Shown here piece by piece: positions 26,637 to 37,768 of a stretch of 64,000 bases of DNA. The notes beneath the pieces are model-generated. The model was not told the origin of the DNA. It worked only from the letters and a program-made list of their open reading frames with translations, and ran no database searches. The translations under genes and the position numbers were made by a program. Numbering within the stretch: position 1 is the stretch's first letter; the number at the start of each line of letters is the position of its first letter. Source of the stretch: Dickeya lacustris (lineage in GTDB: Bacteria; Pseudomonadota; Gammaproteobacteria; Enterobacterales; Enterobacteriaceae); contig NZ_CP114280.1 of NCBI RefSeq assembly GCF_029635795.1, positions 3,906,001 to 3,970,000 on the forward strand. Direction: 5' to 3'.

Positions 26637-27313
26637 ACTGTCCTTCTCTTCAAATAATTGACCAGCATCGAGGCTGAGAGGCTGATAGCAAAATACACCA
26701 CGCCTGCGAACAGAATCATCTCTATCTGTGTACCATCGCGCTCGCCGATGGTCGTGGCAGTACGGAAAAAGTCGGCCAGACTAAGCACATACACCAGCGA
26801 GGTATCCTGGAACAGGACGATGCCCTGCGTCAGGAGCAGTGGGATCATGGCGCGAAAGGCCTGGGGCAGAATAACCAGTTGCATGGATTGCCAGTGTGTC
26901 ATTCCCAATGCCAGCGCCGCAGATGACTGCCCTCTGGAGATACTCTGAATGCCTGCGCGAATAATTTCAGAATAATAGGCTGCTTCAAACAGCGAAAAGG
27001 CTACCATAGCCGATACCAGTCGAATATCGGTTTTCGGTGACAGGCCAAGCACATTTTGTAATAAGCTCGGCACAATCAGGTAGAACCACAGCAGCACCAT
27101 CACCAGTGGTACGGAGCGGAACAGGTTAACATACAGTTTGGCGAACCAACTGACGGGTTTGATAGGCGATAAGCGCATAACCGCTAACACGGTTCCCCAC
27201 ACAATCCCGATTATCACCGCTGTCAGCGTTATTTTCAGCGTCACGCCTAGCCCTTGTAGCAGATAGGGCATGCTGGGGGGGATAGAACTCCAGTCAAAAT
27301 TGTACATGATCAC
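26633..27313 (-). CDS. gltK: Glutamate/aspartate ABC transporter permease GltK
   Basis: 226 aa inner-membrane protein with about five TM helices. The HisMQ-type EAA loop appears as [16 protein letters not shown] and [19 protein letters not shown]. Pairs with GltJ. Overlaps gltJ and gltL by four bases each. A second ATG two codons in (MYNFDW) may be the true start. Confidence 0.95.
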   Translation of the reverse strand: MIMYNFDWSSIPPSMPYLLQGLGVTLKITLTAVIIGIVWGTVLAVMRLSPIKPVSWFAKLYVNLFRSVPLVMVLLWFYLIVPSLLQNVLGLSPKTDIRLVSAMVAFSLFEAAYYSEIIRAGIQSISRGQSSAALALGMTHWQSMQLVILPQAFRAMIPLLLTQGIVLFQDTSLVYVLSLADFFRTATTIGERDGTQIEMILFAGVVYFAISLSASMLVNYLKRRTV

Positions 27314-28050
27314 TTACTCCCCAGATGGCCCGGCAGGCGGGTTTTCCGTTCAACAACCTGCATAATCAACATAATGATGGCGTTGATACCAATGTAAGCC
27401 AGCGTGATAGCGCTAAACGATTCATACGCGTGTGCGGAGTAGTCCAGCAGTTTTCCTGCCTGCGCCGCCATGTCAACCAGGCCGATAGTAGAGGCTATAG
27501 CCGAGTTTTTGACCAGGTTTAGCATTTCTGACGTGAGCGGCGGCACAATCACCCGATACGCATTGGGCAGTAACACGTAACGATAAGTCTGGGGAAGCGT
27601 CAGTCCTATGGCCAGGGCCGCTGCTTTCTGGCCGCGTGGCAGTGACTGAATGCCCGCGCGTACCTGTTCACAGACACGGGCTGCGGTAAACATGCCAAGG
27701 CAGAACATTGAAGAGACAAAAAACTGGATGTTCGGGTCAAGTTCGGCCTTAAACCACATACCGATTTTGGCAGGTAGCAATTCCGGCACAACCAGATACC
27801 AACTGAAGAATTGTACGATTAACGGCACATTACGAAACAGCTCGACATAACACGTGCCGATGCTTGAGAGCAGGCGGTTAGGCACGGTACGCAAAATACC
27901 AAATAGCGAGCCCAACAAGAAGGCGATAACCCAGGCGCAAAGGGACAGTGAAATCGTGACCTTAAGGCCCGAAATAATCCACCCCAGATAGGTCGTATTC
28001 CCGAACGGGGCGGGTTGCAGGAAAATACCCCAGTTCCAATCTATTGACAT
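27310..28050 (-). CDS. gltJ: Glutamate/aspartate ABC transporter permease GltJ
   Basis: 246 aa with several TM helices and the EAA loop [14 protein letters not shown] / [20 protein letters not shown]. It begins [13 protein letters not shown] as in E. coli GltJ. It follows gltI after a 162-bp gap that contains an intercistronic hairpin, which probably lowers permease expression relative to the receptor. Confidence 0.95.
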   Translation of the reverse strand: MSIDWNWGIFLQPAPFGNTTYLGWIISGLKVTISLSLCAWVIAFLLGSLFGILRTVPNRLLSSIGTCYVELFRNVPLIVQFFSWYLVVPELLPAKIGMWFKAELDPNIQFFVSSMFCLGMFTAARVCEQVRAGIQSLPRGQKAAALAIGLTLPQTYRYVLLPNAYRVIVPPLTSEMLNLVKNSAIASTIGLVDMAAQAGKLLDYSAHAYESFSAITLAYIGINAIIMLIMQVVERKTRLPGHLGSK

Positions 28051-28062
28051 AACGAACTCCGG

Positions 28063-28089
28063 TAAAAAAGGGGTAGCCTTCGCTACCCC
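28063..28089 (-). terminator. Intercistronic terminator/attenuator between gltI and gltJ
   Basis: On the minus strand GGGGTAGC, loop GAAG, GCTACCCC is followed by six T, a textbook intrinsic terminator 19 bp before the gltJ start. Partial termination here would give more GltI receptor than membrane components, a common arrangement in ABC importers. Confidence 0.8.
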
Positions 28090-28212
28090 GAAGATTGATG
28101 AGTGGCTTGTGGTTTCGCAGGATGGGGAACGACCACCCTGCGCCTGTCTGTCTTGCCACGAATCAGCAATCGGAAGGCAGATTACTGCCCTTTATTGTCA
28201 TTATTAATTGGG

Positions 28213-29106
28213 TTATAGCGCCTTATCGTTCGGCGCTTTGAACAAGGCTTTCATGTCGTCAGACAATTCAAAGTTCATGTTCAGGTTTTTCGGTGGGATC
28301 GGGTTTTTAAACCAGGCCTCGAACCATTTGTCGGCTTCGCCCGAGGTTTGTACCTGACTGATTGTGGCATCGACCAATTGCTTAAATTGCGCGTCATCTT
28401 TACGCAGCATGCAACCATAAGCTTCACGGGACTGCGGAGTACCGGTAATGACCCACTCATCCGGCGTTTTGGCTTTGGCTCGCTCGCCTGCCAGCAGCGC
28501 ATCATCCATCATGAAGGCAACGGCGCGACCACTTTCCAGCGTGCGGAATGAGTCGCCATGGTCTTTGGCACTGATGATACGAAGGTTGAGTTTTTTCTCT
28601 TCGTTCATTTTATTTAACAGCACCTCAGAGGTGGTGCCCGACGTCACAACGACCGCTTTACCTGCTAACTCGCTGAAATCTTTAATGCCGGAGTCTTTCT
28701 TGGTCAGTAGACGGGTGCCGATGATAAAGATGGTGTCTGAAAACGCGACCTGCTGTTGGCGTTCAAGGTTATTAGTCGTTGAGCCGCATTCCAGATCGTA
28801 AGTGCCATTTTGCAGTAACGGAATACGGTTTTGTGAGGTGATGGGGATAAGCTTGACCTGCAAGTTTGGCGCATCAAGTTTTTTCCTGACGGCTTCAACA
28901 ATCTTTTCGGAGTAGGCCTGTGAGTACCCCACGACTTTTTGCTGGCTGTCGTAGTAGGAGAATGGCACGGATGATTCACGGTGGCCAATAACGATAACAC
29001 CATTGTCTTTAACTTTTTTCAGTGTTCCCGTCAGCTCTTCTGCATAAGCCAGAGTGCTGCTTGTCGTGATCAACAGTAATGACAGTGCCAGTTTGCGCAA
29101 TTGCAT
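28213..29106 (-). CDS. gltI: Periplasmic glutamate/aspartate-binding protein GltI
   Basis: 297 aa. A signal peptide MQLRKLALSLLLITTSSTLA directs it to the periplasm, cleaved near AYA. The bacterial extracellular solute-binding family 3 pattern is GHRESSVPFSYYDSQQ and DLECGSTTNN. It captures glutamate and aspartate for GltJKL. First gene of the operon; AAGGAG precedes the ATG. Confidence 0.95.
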   Translation of the reverse strand: MQLRKLALSLLLITTSSTLAYAEELTGTLKKVKDNGVIVIGHRESSVPFSYYDSQQKVVGYSQAYSEKIVEAVRKKLDAPNLQVKLIPITSQNRIPLLQNGTYDLECGSTTNNLERQQQVAFSDTIFIIGTRLLTKKDSGIKDFSELAGKAVVVTSGTTSEVLLNKMNEEKKLNLRIISAKDHGDSFRTLESGRAVAFMMDDALLAGERAKAKTPDEWVITGTPQSREAYGCMLRKDDAQFKQLVDATISQVQTSGEADKWFEAWFKNPIPPKNLNMNFELSDDMKALFKAPNDKAL

Positions 29107-29462
29107 GTTCTAACTCCTTTGCTGTTGTTGTCGGTGCCAGCGTCTCACTGGGGTATTGACCAGCCATGCTGCACCGCGAAAGAGCGAATAAAACGCTGTC
29201 ACATCTAAAAATAGCGGATTGTAAACATATTGAAACGATGATGTTTGTTTTTTGCGATACGCTCCGCACCAAAGTGCTGCAATAAAAACTTATGGCACTA
29301 GTTTGGTGCAGTGTGTGCTCTAAGAGAGTGCCTGAACCGCGCGCTCATCGCCGCCAACGGGCAACATCAATGTTTCCCTGGTAAACATAAGCAAGGGGTG
29401 TGCCAGAAATGCAACAAGACATGTCGGAACATGTCTTGTTGTGTGAAAAGCAGACGAAAGGA
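29107..29462. other. lnt-gltI intergenic region
   Basis: 356 bp with no credible gene. It contains a perfect 13-bp inverted repeat (29412-29441) close to the lnt stop and presumably the gltI promoter nearer to 29200; no clear sigma-70 boxes stood out. Confidence 0.5.
29412..29441. repeat. Perfect 13-bp inverted repeat after lnt
   Basis: CAACAAGACATGT (29412-29424), loop CGGA, ACATGTCTTGTTG (29429-29441). It starts about 22 bp past the lnt stop on the minus strand, so it probably ends the lnt transcript, though no T-run follows. The symmetry would also suit an operator for the downstream gltI. Confidence 0.75.
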
Positions 29463-30986
29463 TTAGCGTTGGCGGCGTAACAGCGCGATGGCGCCAAACA
29501 TCGCTTCAACCAGCCACAATGGCCATGAGCCAAAACGGGCGTAAGGCGTTAAACCGGTTGCAGGCGTTACCTGTGCGGTTAGCACGGCCTGAGTGAACTG
29601 CGGCAGGCTGGCGCTGATGTCTCCTTCAGGTGTAATGACGGCTGTCACCCCATTATTGGTGGCCCGCAGTAAGGGGCGGCCTAATTCCAGCGCGCGCATC
29701 TGCGCCATTTGCAGGTGTTGCCAGGGGCCGATGGAGTGACCAAACCAGGCATCATTGGAGATGGTTAGCAGCATATCGGTGTCGGCTTGAAAGTTATCGC
29801 GTACTTGCTGGCCTAAAATAACTTCATAACAAATCGTGGCGGTTAGACGATAGCCGTTAACCACTAACTGTGGTTGCAGGTAATCGCCACGGCTGAATGC
29901 CGACATCGGTAAATCAAAAAACGGTGCCAATGGCCGCAACAGGGTTTCCAGCGGTACAAATTCGCCAAAAGGCACCAGATGATGCTTGTTGTAGCGGTTA
30001 ACCGTTGGGTACTGATAGGGCTGTTTGTCACCTAATACAATAATACTGTTATAAAAATCGGTGCTGCCATTGTGGCGGCGCGCATCGACGATGCCGGTGA
30101 TAAGACTGCTACGATGCTCATGCAGTTGCGCATCAAGTTGTGTCAGGTAGGGCTGCTGGCGTATTTCCACATCGGGTATGGCTGACTCGGGCCAGATAAT
30201 GAGCGGCGCTTTATCCATCACCGCCACGGTATTTTCTAAATACACCTTGAGCGTATTGCGAAGCTCATTCGGATCCCATTTCAGCTCTTGCGCGATATTA
30301 CCTTGCACCATCGCGACATTCACTGCGCGCTCTGGTTGAGGTGTATACCAATGTAATGAACGCAGCGGCCACGGCAACACAAGCAATGCGGCACCCGCCA
30401 GCAACGGTTTCCACTGCCGCTGGCTAAGGCCGAGTATCAGTAGCCCGCTAATCACTTGCAGTAAAAAGGTCAACGTATCAACGCCGCCTAACGGTGCGAT
30501 GCCTTTGAGCGGGCCGTTGATTTGACTATAGCCAAATTGCAGCCAGGGAAAGCCAGTCAATACCCAACCCCGTAGCCACTCGGTTAGTTGCCAGAGCAGT
30601 GGTGTGGCGAATATCAACCGCCACCTGTTGGTGCGGGGCCAGATAGCGGTTAGCAGGGTGCTAAACAGCATCGGGTAGAGTGATAAATAGAGCGCCAGTA
30701 ACACCACCAGCCCGACGTTTACCGGGCCTGGCATGCCGCCGAAATCAGCAATACTGTAATAGACCCAATGAATACCGGTGCCAAACAGACCAAAGCCCCA
30801 GAAAAAACCGATGGCGGCAGCCTGCCGGACGTGGCGCTGGAGAGTGAGCCCATGCAGGCCTGCCAGCGACACTATCGCGGCAGGCCAGTAATCATAAGGG
30901 GAAAACGACAGTGTGCCGCAGGCGCCGAATAAAAGCGCCAGCAGGAGGCGAGCCTGCTGGCGTTGCAGTAATGAGGCAACAGCCAT
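29463..30986 (-). CDS. lnt: Apolipoprotein N-acyltransferase Lnt
   Basis: 507 aa. N-terminal membrane helices (about 1-200) are followed by a periplasmic nitrilase-like domain with the catalytic Glu in [10 protein letters not shown], a Lys near HHLVPFGEF and the Cys in [10 protein letters not shown]. The enzyme adds the third acyl chain to the N-terminal cysteine of lipoproteins. It lies 7 bp after corC in the ybeZYX-lnt cluster. Confidence 0.96.
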   Translation of the reverse strand: MAVASLLQRQQARLLLALLFGACGTLSFSPYDYWPAAIVSLAGLHGLTLQRHVRQAAAIGFFWGFGLFGTGIHWVYYSIADFGGMPGPVNVGLVVLLALYLSLYPMLFSTLLTAIWPRTNRWRLIFATPLLWQLTEWLRGWVLTGFPWLQFGYSQINGPLKGIAPLGGVDTLTFLLQVISGLLILGLSQRQWKPLLAGAALLVLPWPLRSLHWYTPQPERAVNVAMVQGNIAQELKWDPNELRNTLKVYLENTVAVMDKAPLIIWPESAIPDVEIRQQPYLTQLDAQLHEHRSSLITGIVDARRHNGSTDFYNSIIVLGDKQPYQYPTVNRYNKHHLVPFGEFVPLETLLRPLAPFFDLPMSAFSRGDYLQPQLVVNGYRLTATICYEVILGQQVRDNFQADTDMLLTISNDAWFGHSIGPWQHLQMAQMRALELGRPLLRATNNGVTAVITPEGDISASLPQFTQAVLTAQVTPATGLTPYARFGSWPLWLVEAMFGAIALLRRQR

Positions 30987-30993
30987 GAATCAA

Positions 30994-31863
30994 TCAATCT
31001 TCCAGTTGCGGTTGAGGAGTGTCATCAGGCACCCTGATATGAACCTGAATAATACGTCGGCTATCAGCCATCGCCACTTTAAACAAGTAACCGTCTATGT
31101 CGATGGTTTCGCCACGCGCGGGCAGATGACCAAACGCCTGCATCACCAGACCACCGATGGTATCCACTTCGTCGTCGCTGAAACGGGTGCCGAATGTTTT
31201 ATTGAAGTCTTCAATCGGTGTCAGCGCTCGCACGGTATAAGTCTGGCGGTTGAGCTGGCGAATATCGCGGTCTTCTTCGTCATCATACTCGTCTTCGATT
31301 TCACCAACGATAAGTTCCAGAATATCTTCAATCGTCACCAAACCGGAGACGCCGCCGAATTCATCAATCACAATCGCCATGTGATAGCGCAACGAGCGGA
31401 ACTCATTGAGCATGCGGTCAACCCGCTTGCTTTCCGGTACCACGACTGCCGGACGCAGCACTTTATCCATGCTAAACGGCTCTGACTGGCTGCGCATAAA
31501 CGGCAGCAAATCTTTCGCCATCAGAATGCCTTCGATATGATCTTTGTCCTCACTGATAACCGGGAAACGCGAGTGTGCGGACTCAATAATAACGTCCAGG
31601 CACTCTTCGAGCGTTTGGTTATGCTTAAGAGTGATCATTTGCGAGCGGGGGATCATGATGTCGCGCACCCGTTGCTCGGCGATATCCATTACGCCTTCGA
31701 GCATATCGCGGATTTCCGGGTCGATTTGCTCTGAGTCGCGAATTAATGCCAGCAGATCATGATGATCTTTGGGTTCGCCATGGAAAATCTGATTGAGAAA
31801 AAGAGAAAAGAACCCTTTTTTGGGGCTGGGAGCATCGTTATTGGAAGAGTGGTCGTCGCTCAT
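30994..31863 (-). CDS. corC: CorC/YbeX family CBS-domain protein
   Basis: 289 aa. Two CBS domains (about 68-190) include [12 protein letters not shown] and [17 protein letters not shown]; a C-terminal CorC/HlyC transporter-associated domain (about 205-285) follows. Linked to magnesium/cobalt handling and, more recently for YbeX, to ribosome metabolism. Cytoplasmic, without membrane segments. Sits between ybeY and lnt as in E. coli. Confidence 0.94.
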   Translation of the reverse strand: MSDDHSSNNDAPSPKKGFFSLFLNQIFHGEPKDHHDLLALIRDSEQIDPEIRDMLEGVMDIAEQRVRDIMIPRSQMITLKHNQTLEECLDVIIESAHSRFPVISEDKDHIEGILMAKDLLPFMRSQSEPFSMDKVLRPAVVVPESKRVDRMLNEFRSLRYHMAIVIDEFGGVSGLVTIEDILELIVGEIEDEYDDEEDRDIRQLNRQTYTVRALTPIEDFNKTFGTRFSDDEVDTIGGLVMQAFGHLPARGETIDIDGYLFKVAMADSRRIIQVHIRVPDDTPQPQLED

Positions 31864-31981
31864 GGCGTCAGTGAATATCTCTCTTGTTTAGATATGTGAC
31901 CAGCGGCGCGGCGGCTGCCATAACGGCACCGTTTTCGCCACTGGCGTGATTGGTTTACTCTACTGGCGTAACATACCGAAT

Positions 31982-32467
31982 TTAGGGCTGGTCAGTAAAA
32001 TGTTCTTTTTCAGCCAGGTATGGGTCGTTATAACCCATGCTTTGCATAATTTCCGTTTCCAGCGCTTCCATTTCTTCGGCTTCGCTGTCTTCGATATGAT
32101 CATAACCTAGCAGATGCAGGCTGCCATGAACAACCATGTGGGCCCAGTGTTCCTCGGCGCTTTTTCCCTGTTCAACCGCTTCTTGTTCAACGACCTGACG
32201 ACAAATGACCAAATCGCCCAATAACGGTAGTTCCACCTCTGGCGGCGCTTCAAACGGAAATGATAGCACGTTGGTCGGTTTGTCTTTGCCCCGATAAGTC
32301 AGGTTGAGGTGGTGGCTTTCCTCCTCGTCAACAATCCTGATTGTCACCTCGGACTCTTCCTGAAATGAAGGCAATACCGCCTCTAACCAGCGCTGGAAAT
32401 CGGCCTGTGCGGGCAGCCCGTCAGACGAGGCGCTGGCGAGTTGTAAATCGAGGATAACCTGGCTCAT
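31982..32467 (-). CDS. ybeY: Endoribonuclease YbeY
   Basis: 161 aa zinc protein with the UPF0054 motif [11 protein letters not shown] (about 114-124), whose three histidines bind zinc. It acts in 16S rRNA 3'-end maturation and late 70S quality control. The start overlaps the ybeZ stop by four bases, so the two are coupled; both act with ribosome metabolism. Confidence 0.96.
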   Translation of the reverse strand: MSQVILDLQLASASSDGLPAQADFQRWLEAVLPSFQEESEVTIRIVDEEESHHLNLTYRGKDKPTNVLSFPFEAPPEVELPLLGDLVICRQVVEQEAVEQGKSAEEHWAHMVVHGSLHLLGYDHIEDSEAEEMEALETEIMQSMGYNDPYLAEKEHFTDQP

Positions 32468-33516
32468 TTGGGCTCCTGCTGGGTGGTTTGCGCATCGCGT
32501 TTACGCTGCTCTGCTTGTTCTTCGCGGCGTTTTTGATCGGCATTTTCCCAGATTTCATAAGCATTGACGATGCGAGCGACAACCGGATGGCGCACCACGT
32601 CTTCACTGTGGAAAAAGTTAAAACTGAGTTCTTCCACATTAGACAGCACTTCGATGGCATGACGCAGGCCGGATTTTTGATTACGCGGCAGGTCTATCTG
32701 GGTGATATCCCCGGTGATAACAGCTTTGGAATTAAAGCCGATACGGGTCAGGAACATTTTCATCTGTTCGATGGTGGTATTCTGGCTCTCATCGAGAATG
32801 ATAAACGCATCATTTAGCGTACGGCCACGCATATAAGCGAGCGGCGCAACTTCGATGACGTTGCGTTCAATTAATTTTTCTACTCGCTCAAAGCCCAGCA
32901 TCTCAAAAAGGGCGTCATAGAGCGGGCGTAGGTATGGGTCAACTTTTTGGCTCAAATCACCCGGTAGAAAGCCCAGTTTTTCACCGGCTTCTACCGCCGG
33001 GCGGGTGAGCAGAATTCGACGAATTTCCTGGCGCTCCAGTGCATCCACCGCCGCTGCAACTGCCAGATAGGTTTTCCCCGTCCCCGCCGGGCCGATGCCA
33101 AAGGTAATGTCATGGTCGAGAATGTGCGCGATATACTGCGCCTGATTGGGCGTGCGTGGCTTGATAACGCCGCGTTTGGTGCGAATATTCACCGCTTTGC
33201 CATATTCAGGCACACTATCAGCCGTCTGTTCCAGTACGCGAGACGCTTTAATCGCCAGATGAATCTGTTCCGGTTCAATATCGGGGATAACACCGCGCAC
33301 CGGCGCTGTATCGACGTACAGATGGCGCAAAATGTCAGCGGCAGCTTCAATGCAAAGATCCTTGCCTGCCAGTTTGAATTGATTGTCGCGATGATTGATT
33401 TCTATGCCAAGGCGGCGTTCCAGTTGTTTGATATTGTCATCAAATGGGCCGCACAGACTAAGCAGACGCTGATTGTCTGCCGGTTCGAGGGCAATTTCTT
33501 TTATCGTTACGTTCAA
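32464..33516 (-). CDS. ybeZ: PhoH-family ATPase YbeZ
   Basis: 350 aa. Walker [12 protein letters not shown] (about 142-152), Walker B-like [11 protein letters not shown] (about 236). PhoH-like NTPase, a partner of YbeY with suspected RNA helicase activity. The N-terminal part is KH-like. Precedes ybeY with a 4-base overlap. MiaB lies 252 bp upstream on the same strand. Confidence 0.95.
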   Translation of the reverse strand: MNVTIKEIALEPADNQRLLSLCGPFDDNIKQLERRLGIEINHRDNQFKLAGKDLCIEAAADILRHLYVDTAPVRGVIPDIEPEQIHLAIKASRVLEQTADSVPEYGKAVNIRTKRGVIKPRTPNQAQYIAHILDHDITFGIGPAGTGKTYLAVAAAVDALERQEIRRILLTRPAVEAGEKLGFLPGDLSQKVDPYLRPLYDALFEMLGFERVEKLIERNVIEVAPLAYMRGRTLNDAFIILDESQNTTIEQMKMFLTRIGFNSKAVITGDITQIDLPRNQKSGLRHAIEVLSNVEELSFNFFHSEDVVRHPVVARIVNAYEIWENADQKRREEQAEQRKRDAQTTQQEPK

Positions 33517-33768
33517 ACTATTCCTCTTGGAGTTACGCTAAATGAGTCATCAGGGAGTGCCGCTGCCAGCACGGGCGCAGCTATTTCTCTGATTATTTAT
33601 CGTGAGACCGGCATGGCGCAAGTCACATTCGGTATAAGCGGGGTAGGCGTCAGCACTTGCGAGGCAATCTGGACTCAGCTATTCACCGCGTCAAGGGCAT
33701 CGGGGAGGCATGGGAAATATAGCGGTGGGCAGTAAAACGGCAGGCATGCAGCCTGCCGTCGAACGATA

Positions 33769-35208
33769 TCAAGGCTGGTAGATACCCACGCCAATCTCAT
33801 TCTCTTTGCGGGTACGGGCTATCACATCCGCCGGAGACTCACTGACGCGCAGCGCCATTTGCTCTTCGGTACGCACCACCACGCCACGCAATGAATTTGG
33901 ATAGACGTCAACAATTTCAACATCGACGAATTTACCTATCATGTCGGGAGTGCCTTCAAAGTTGACCACCCGGTTGTTTTCCGTGCGCCCAGACAGCTCC
34001 ATGACATTTTTGCGCGATGTTCCTTCAACCAGTATGCGTTGTACGGTGCCCATCATACGGCGGCTGTACTGCATGGCCTGCTGGCTGATACGATCTTGCA
34101 GAATGTACAGGCGCTGTTTTTTCTCTTCTTCCGTGACATCATCCACCATATCGGCGGCAGGCGTCCCCGGGCGAGGAGAGTAAATAAAGCTAAAGCTCAT
34201 ATCAAAATCGACATCGGCAATAAGCTTCATGGTTTGCTCGAAATCTTCCTGCGTTTCACCGGGGAAGCCGATGATAAAGTCAGAACTGATGTGAATATCC
34301 GGGCGCGCTTTGCGAAGCTTGCGGATAATCGCTTTATATTCCAGTGCGGTATGGCGACGTTTCATCATGGTCAGAATACGGTCGGAGCCGCTTTGTACCG
34401 GCAGGTGCAGGAAGCTCACCAACTCGGGGGTGTCTTCATAGACGCTGATGATATCGTCAGTGAATTCAATCGGGTGGCTGGTGATAAAGCGAATGCGATC
34501 GATACCGTCAATGGCGGCGACCAGTCGCAGCAGCTCGGCAAAACTGCAAATCTCGCCGTCATAGGTGCTGCCGCGATAGGCGTTGACGTTCTGGCCCAAC
34601 AGGTTGACTTCGCGCACACCTTGTGCGGCTAACTGCGCAATTTCGAATAGCACGTCGTCAACCGGGCGGCTGACTTCTTCGCCACGGGTGTAAGGCACTA
34701 CGCAGAATGTACAGTATTTATTGCAGCCTTCCATGATGGAAACAAACGCCGTCGGCCCTTCGGCTTTGGGTTCTGGCAAGCGGTCAAACTTTTCTACCTC
34801 AGGGAAGCTGATATCCACGATAGGGCTGCGTGTTCCCTGAACGTGGTTAATCATTTCTGGCAGGCGGTGCAGCGTTTGTGGCCCAAAAATCACATCAACG
34901 TAATGGGCGCGCTCGCGAATATGTGCCCCCTCCTGTGACGCGACACAACCGCCGACGCCAATAATCAGGTTAGGGTTAACGTCTTTGAGCGTTTTCCAGC
35001 GACCGAGTTGATGAAATACCTTTTCCTGTGCCTTTTCACGGATAGAACAGGTATTCAGCAGCAGAATGTCGGCTTCTTCCGCGACCTCGGTCAGCTGGTA
35101 ACCGTGTGTACTTTCCAGCAGGTCGGCTATTTTCGATGAATCGTACTCGTTCATCTGACAGCCCCAGGTTTTGATATGCAGTTTCTTTTTCATCGTCGTC
35201 ATCGTCAT
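33769..35208 (-). CDS. miaB: tRNA-2-methylthio-N6-dimethylallyladenosine synthase MiaB
   Basis: About 474-479 aa. An N-terminal UPF0004 domain starts [18 protein letters not shown] with cluster cysteines; the radical-SAM motif is [15 protein letters not shown] (about 158-172); a C-terminal TRAM domain ends the protein. It thiomethylates A37 of tRNAs reading UNN codons. The frame begins with three closely spaced ATGs in an ATGACG repeat (35208, 35202, 35193); 35193 gives the family-like [12 protein letters not shown] and may be the true start. Confidence 0.96.
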   Translation of the reverse strand: MTMTTMKKKLHIKTWGCQMNEYDSSKIADLLESTHGYQLTEVAEEADILLLNTCSIREKAQEKVFHQLGRWKTLKDVNPNLIIGVGGCVASQEGAHIRERAHYVDVIFGPQTLHRLPEMINHVQGTRSPIVDISFPEVEKFDRLPEPKAEGPTAFVSIMEGCNKYCTFCVVPYTRGEEVSRPVDDVLFEIAQLAAQGVREVNLLGQNVNAYRGSTYDGEICSFAELLRLVAAIDGIDRIRFITSHPIEFTDDIISVYEDTPELVSFLHLPVQSGSDRILTMMKRRHTALEYKAIIRKLRKARPDIHISSDFIIGFPGETQEDFEQTMKLIADVDFDMSFSFIYSPRPGTPAADMVDDVTEEEKKQRLYILQDRISQQAMQYSRRMMGTVQRILVEGTSRKNVMELSGRTENNRVVNFEGTPDMIGKFVDVEIVDVYPNSLRGVVVRTEEQMALRVSESPADVIARTRKENEIGVGIYQP

Positions 35209-35425
35209 CGACTAGTCAGTTACTCAGTGCGGGAAACACGCTTGCAGCGGGGCAGGCGTGCCTATGCGGGCGCGTATTGTAATCTTTTGCTGCCGTTGTG
35301 ACCAGAGTGGGGAGCGCGCCGGTTTTCTGAAAAGCGGCTGGAAATCCAGTAGACTGAGCGGCATCGTGGGCGTTTGTGTTATCGCGCCATAAATGATGCA
35401 ACAGAAAGAAAAGAGTGGGGCAAGT

Positions 35426-36592
35426 ATGCATTTTGATGCGGTCATTGTCGGTGGCGGTATGGTGGGGGCGGCAGCTGCCCTTGGATTGGCTCAAGAGGGC
35501 CTTCAGGTTGCCGTCCTGGAGCAAGAGGCACCGCCGCCGTTTGTGGCTGGCAGCGCACCGGATGTGCGGGTATCGGCTATCGGCCAATCGTCGGTGCGAT
35601 TGCTCGAGCAATTAGGTGTCTGGCAGCGAGTGTTGCAAATGCGCTGTACGCCTTACCGACGTCTGGAAACCTGGGAATGGGACAATGCCCATGTCCTGTT
35701 CGATGCCAGTGAGGTTAATCTTTCCGAGCTGGGCTTCATGGTTGAAAACCGCATCTTGCAATTGGCTTTGTGGCAAGGCTTGATGCAAACGTCGAACGTA
35801 ACGGTATTGTGTCCTTGGGCGTTGTCTGATTTGCAACGAGAAGCATCATCATGGGTACTGCACAATACGCAAGGTGAGCACTTGCACACATCGCTGGTTA
35901 TTGGTGCTGATGGGGCACACTCAAACATTCGCCAATGGGCAGGCATAGGGATTACCGGCTGGCAATATCGGCAGTCCTGTATGCTTATCAGTGCCGAGTG
36001 CGATGGCCCGCCACAAGACATCACCTGGCAACAGTTTACCCCCGCTGGCCCACGAGCGTTTTTACCCTTGTTTGACGGATGGTGCTCTCTGGTGTGGTAT
36101 GACAGTCCGTCGCGCATTCGTCAATTACAGGCAATGCCGCTGGCACAACTGAATCATGCGATTGCAGATACGTTTCCCGCGAGATTAGGCACGGTGAAAG
36201 CCGCGGCAACCGGCGCATTTGCGCTGGTGCGTCGGCATGCGCAGCGTTATGTGTTGCCCGGGCTGGCGTTGATAGGCGATGCGGCGCACACCATTAACCC
36301 TTTGGCTGGTCAAGGCGTTAATCTCGGCTATCGTGACGTTTCTGCATTGCTTTCTGTTATTGCTAATGCGCGTCAGCAAGGTGAGAACTGGTCGGGTGAG
36401 CCGGTTTTACGTCGTTATGAACAGCAACGGCGGGCCGATAATTTGCTCATGCAAACGGGTATGGATCTGTTCTACACGGCGTTTAGTCACCGCCTGGCGC
36501 CAGTTGAGTTTGCCCGTAATTTGGCGTTGATGGCGGCGCAGCGCGCAGGAAAGCTTAAACAGCATGCATTGAAATATGCATTAGGGCTCTGA
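35426..36592 (+). CDS. ubiF: 2-octaprenyl-3-methyl-6-methoxy-1,4-benzoquinol hydroxylase UbiF
   Basis: 388 aa FAD-dependent hydroxylase of ubiquinone synthesis. Rossmann motif AVIVGGGMVGAAAALGLA (about 5-22), the DG-type IGADGAHSNIRQ and the FAD-binding GDAAHTINPLAGQGVNLG are clear. It ends QHALKYALGL like E. coli UbiF. The ATG at 35426 has GGGG five bases upstream; an ATG at 35393 lacks a ribosome site. It is divergent from miaB. Confidence 0.95.
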   Translation: MHFDAVIVGGGMVGAAAALGLAQEGLQVAVLEQEAPPPFVAGSAPDVRVSAIGQSSVRLLEQLGVWQRVLQMRCTPYRRLETWEWDNAHVLFDASEVNLSELGFMVENRILQLALWQGLMQTSNVTVLCPWALSDLQREASSWVLHNTQGEHLHTSLVIGADGAHSNIRQWAGIGITGWQYRQSCMLISAECDGPPQDITWQQFTPAGPRAFLPLFDGWCSLVWYDSPSRIRQLQAMPLAQLNHAIADTFPARLGTVKAAATGAFALVRRHAQRYVLPGLALIGDAAHTINPLAGQGVNLGYRDVSALLSVIANARQQGENWSGEPVLRRYEQQRRADNLLMQTGMDLFYTAFSHRLAPVEFARNLALMAAQRAGKLKQHALKYALGL

Positions 36593-36773
36593 GTGGTGAC
36601 AGCGATGCGAGTCTCTCTGTAGGCCCGATATCGTCATGCCGTTTTCGACTGCGCGGACTGCGGTTTTGTGACAAGAGCGATGTCAGTAAGGGACTACGTT
36701 TTTGTGGCGGCGGGTGAGCCTGCCGCCCGATCGTTTTATTTTTAGATTATCTATTTTTGAGGTAGTGAGAGTG

Positions 36774-37103
36774 ATGACGTATTTATTTTTAGCATTAGCC
36801 ATTGTGTCAGAGGTCATCGCCACGACGGCATTAAAGCAGTCTGAGAGTTTTACCCGGCTTATGCCGAGTCTTATTACGGTTGCGGGTTATGCGGTGGCAT
36901 TTTATTGCCTGACTATCTCAATGCGAGTGCTGCCGACGGGGATTATTTATGCTATTTGGTCAGGCGTTGGCATCGTGTTGATTGCTGGAGTGAGCTGGAT
37001 TTTTTACGATCAGCGGCTAGATTGGCCAGCACTCATTGGTATGGCGCTGATTATCGCGGGTGTGGCGGTGATTAACCTATTTTCTTCATCGGTAGCACAT
37101 TGA
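36774..37103 (+). CDS. emrE: Small multidrug resistance pump, EmrE-like
   Basis: 109 aa with four TM helices. The membrane-embedded glutamate in ALAIVSEVIATTALK (Glu13, matching EmrE Glu14) and the signature YAIWSGVGIVLI place it in the drug-exporting SMR group rather than the guanidinium Gdx group. It exchanges protons for quaternary ammonium and other cationic compounds. Start ATG 36774 with GAGG further upstream; a GTG one codon earlier is possible. Its substrate range cannot be read from sequence. Confidence 0.85.
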   Translation: MTYLFLALAIVSEVIATTALKQSESFTRLMPSLITVAGYAVAFYCLTISMRVLPTGIIYAIWSGVGIVLIAGVSWIFYDQRLDWPALIGMALIIAGVAVINLFSSSVAH

Positions 37104-37215
37104 GTGGGGCGAGGCCTGTTGGCGCAGGCAAATATAGCCATGTAATGTTAAGCAAATAATGGCGTTAGATAATTCAGAGAAAAACAAAAAGCCCGCGTTA
37201 GCGGGCTTTATTGTA

Positions 37216-37290
37216 TGGCTGGGGTACGAGGATTCGAACCTCGGGATGGCGGAATCAGAATCCGCTGCCTTACCGCTTGGCGATACCCCA
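37216..37290 (-). tRNA. tRNA-Gln (anticodon CUG)
   Basis: 75 nt with encoded CCA; minus strand begins TGGGGTATCGCCAAGCGGTA and the anticodon loop is TTCTGAT with anticodon CTG. Last gene of the six-tRNA cluster, corresponding to glnV/glnX of E. coli. Confidence 0.95.
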
Positions 37291-37297
37291 ATTAAAG

Positions 37298-37374
37298 TGG
37301 TGGCTACGACGGGAATCGAACCTGTGACCCCAGCATTATGAGTGCTGTGCTCTAACCAGCTGAGCTACGTAGCC
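37298..37374 (-). tRNA. tRNA-Met, elongator (anticodon CAU)
   Basis: 77 nt with encoded CCA; minus strand begins GGCTACGTAGCTCAGCTGGT and has anticodon CAT. Identical to the other Met tRNA of the cluster at 37769-37845. Corresponds to metU by position. Confidence 0.95.
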
Positions 37375-37419
37375 AAATTTTACTGCGCTATCGAAAAGTC
37401 GTTGACCATCGATATAAGT

Positions 37420-37494
37420 TGGCTGGGGTACGAGGATTCGAACCTCGGGATGGCGGAATCAGAATCCGCTGCCTTACCGCTTGGCGATACCCCA
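37420..37494 (-). tRNA. tRNA-Gln (anticodon CUG)
   Basis: 75 nt, the same sequence as the copy at 37216-37290, anticodon CTG. It stands where E. coli has a UUG-reading glnW, so the cluster here has two CUG and one UUG glutamine tRNA instead of two and two. Confidence 0.95.
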
Positions 37495-37534
37495 ACAGGG
37501 CGCACACCATTATCTGATGTGTCTGACTTAAATA

Positions 37535-37609
37535 TGGCTGGGGTACCAGGATTCGAACCTGGGGATGGCGGGATCAAAACCCGCTGCCTTACCGCTTGGC
37601 GATACCCCA
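37535..37609 (-). tRNA. tRNA-Gln (anticodon UUG)
   Basis: 75 nt with encoded CCA; the anticodon loop is TTTTGAT with anticodon TTG. It differs from the CUG copies mainly in the anticodon and T stems. Corresponds to glnU. Confidence 0.95.
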
Positions 37610-37675
37610 ATAAAACGTTACTGCTTACTTACCTGCATCGCACGGGATTAACCCGTAATATCTCGATGAAGATAA

Positions 37676-37760
37676 TGGTGCGGGAGGCGAGACTTGAACT
37701 CGCACACCTTGCGGCGCCAGAACCTAAATCTGGTGCGTCTACCAATTTCGCCACTCCCGC
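37676..37760 (-). tRNA. tRNA-Leu (anticodon UAG)
   Basis: 85 nt class II tRNA with a long variable arm; minus strand begins GCGGGAGTGGCGAAATTGGT, anticodon TAG, encoded CCA. Corresponds to leuW. Confidence 0.95.
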
Positions 37761-37768
37761 AGAAAAAA

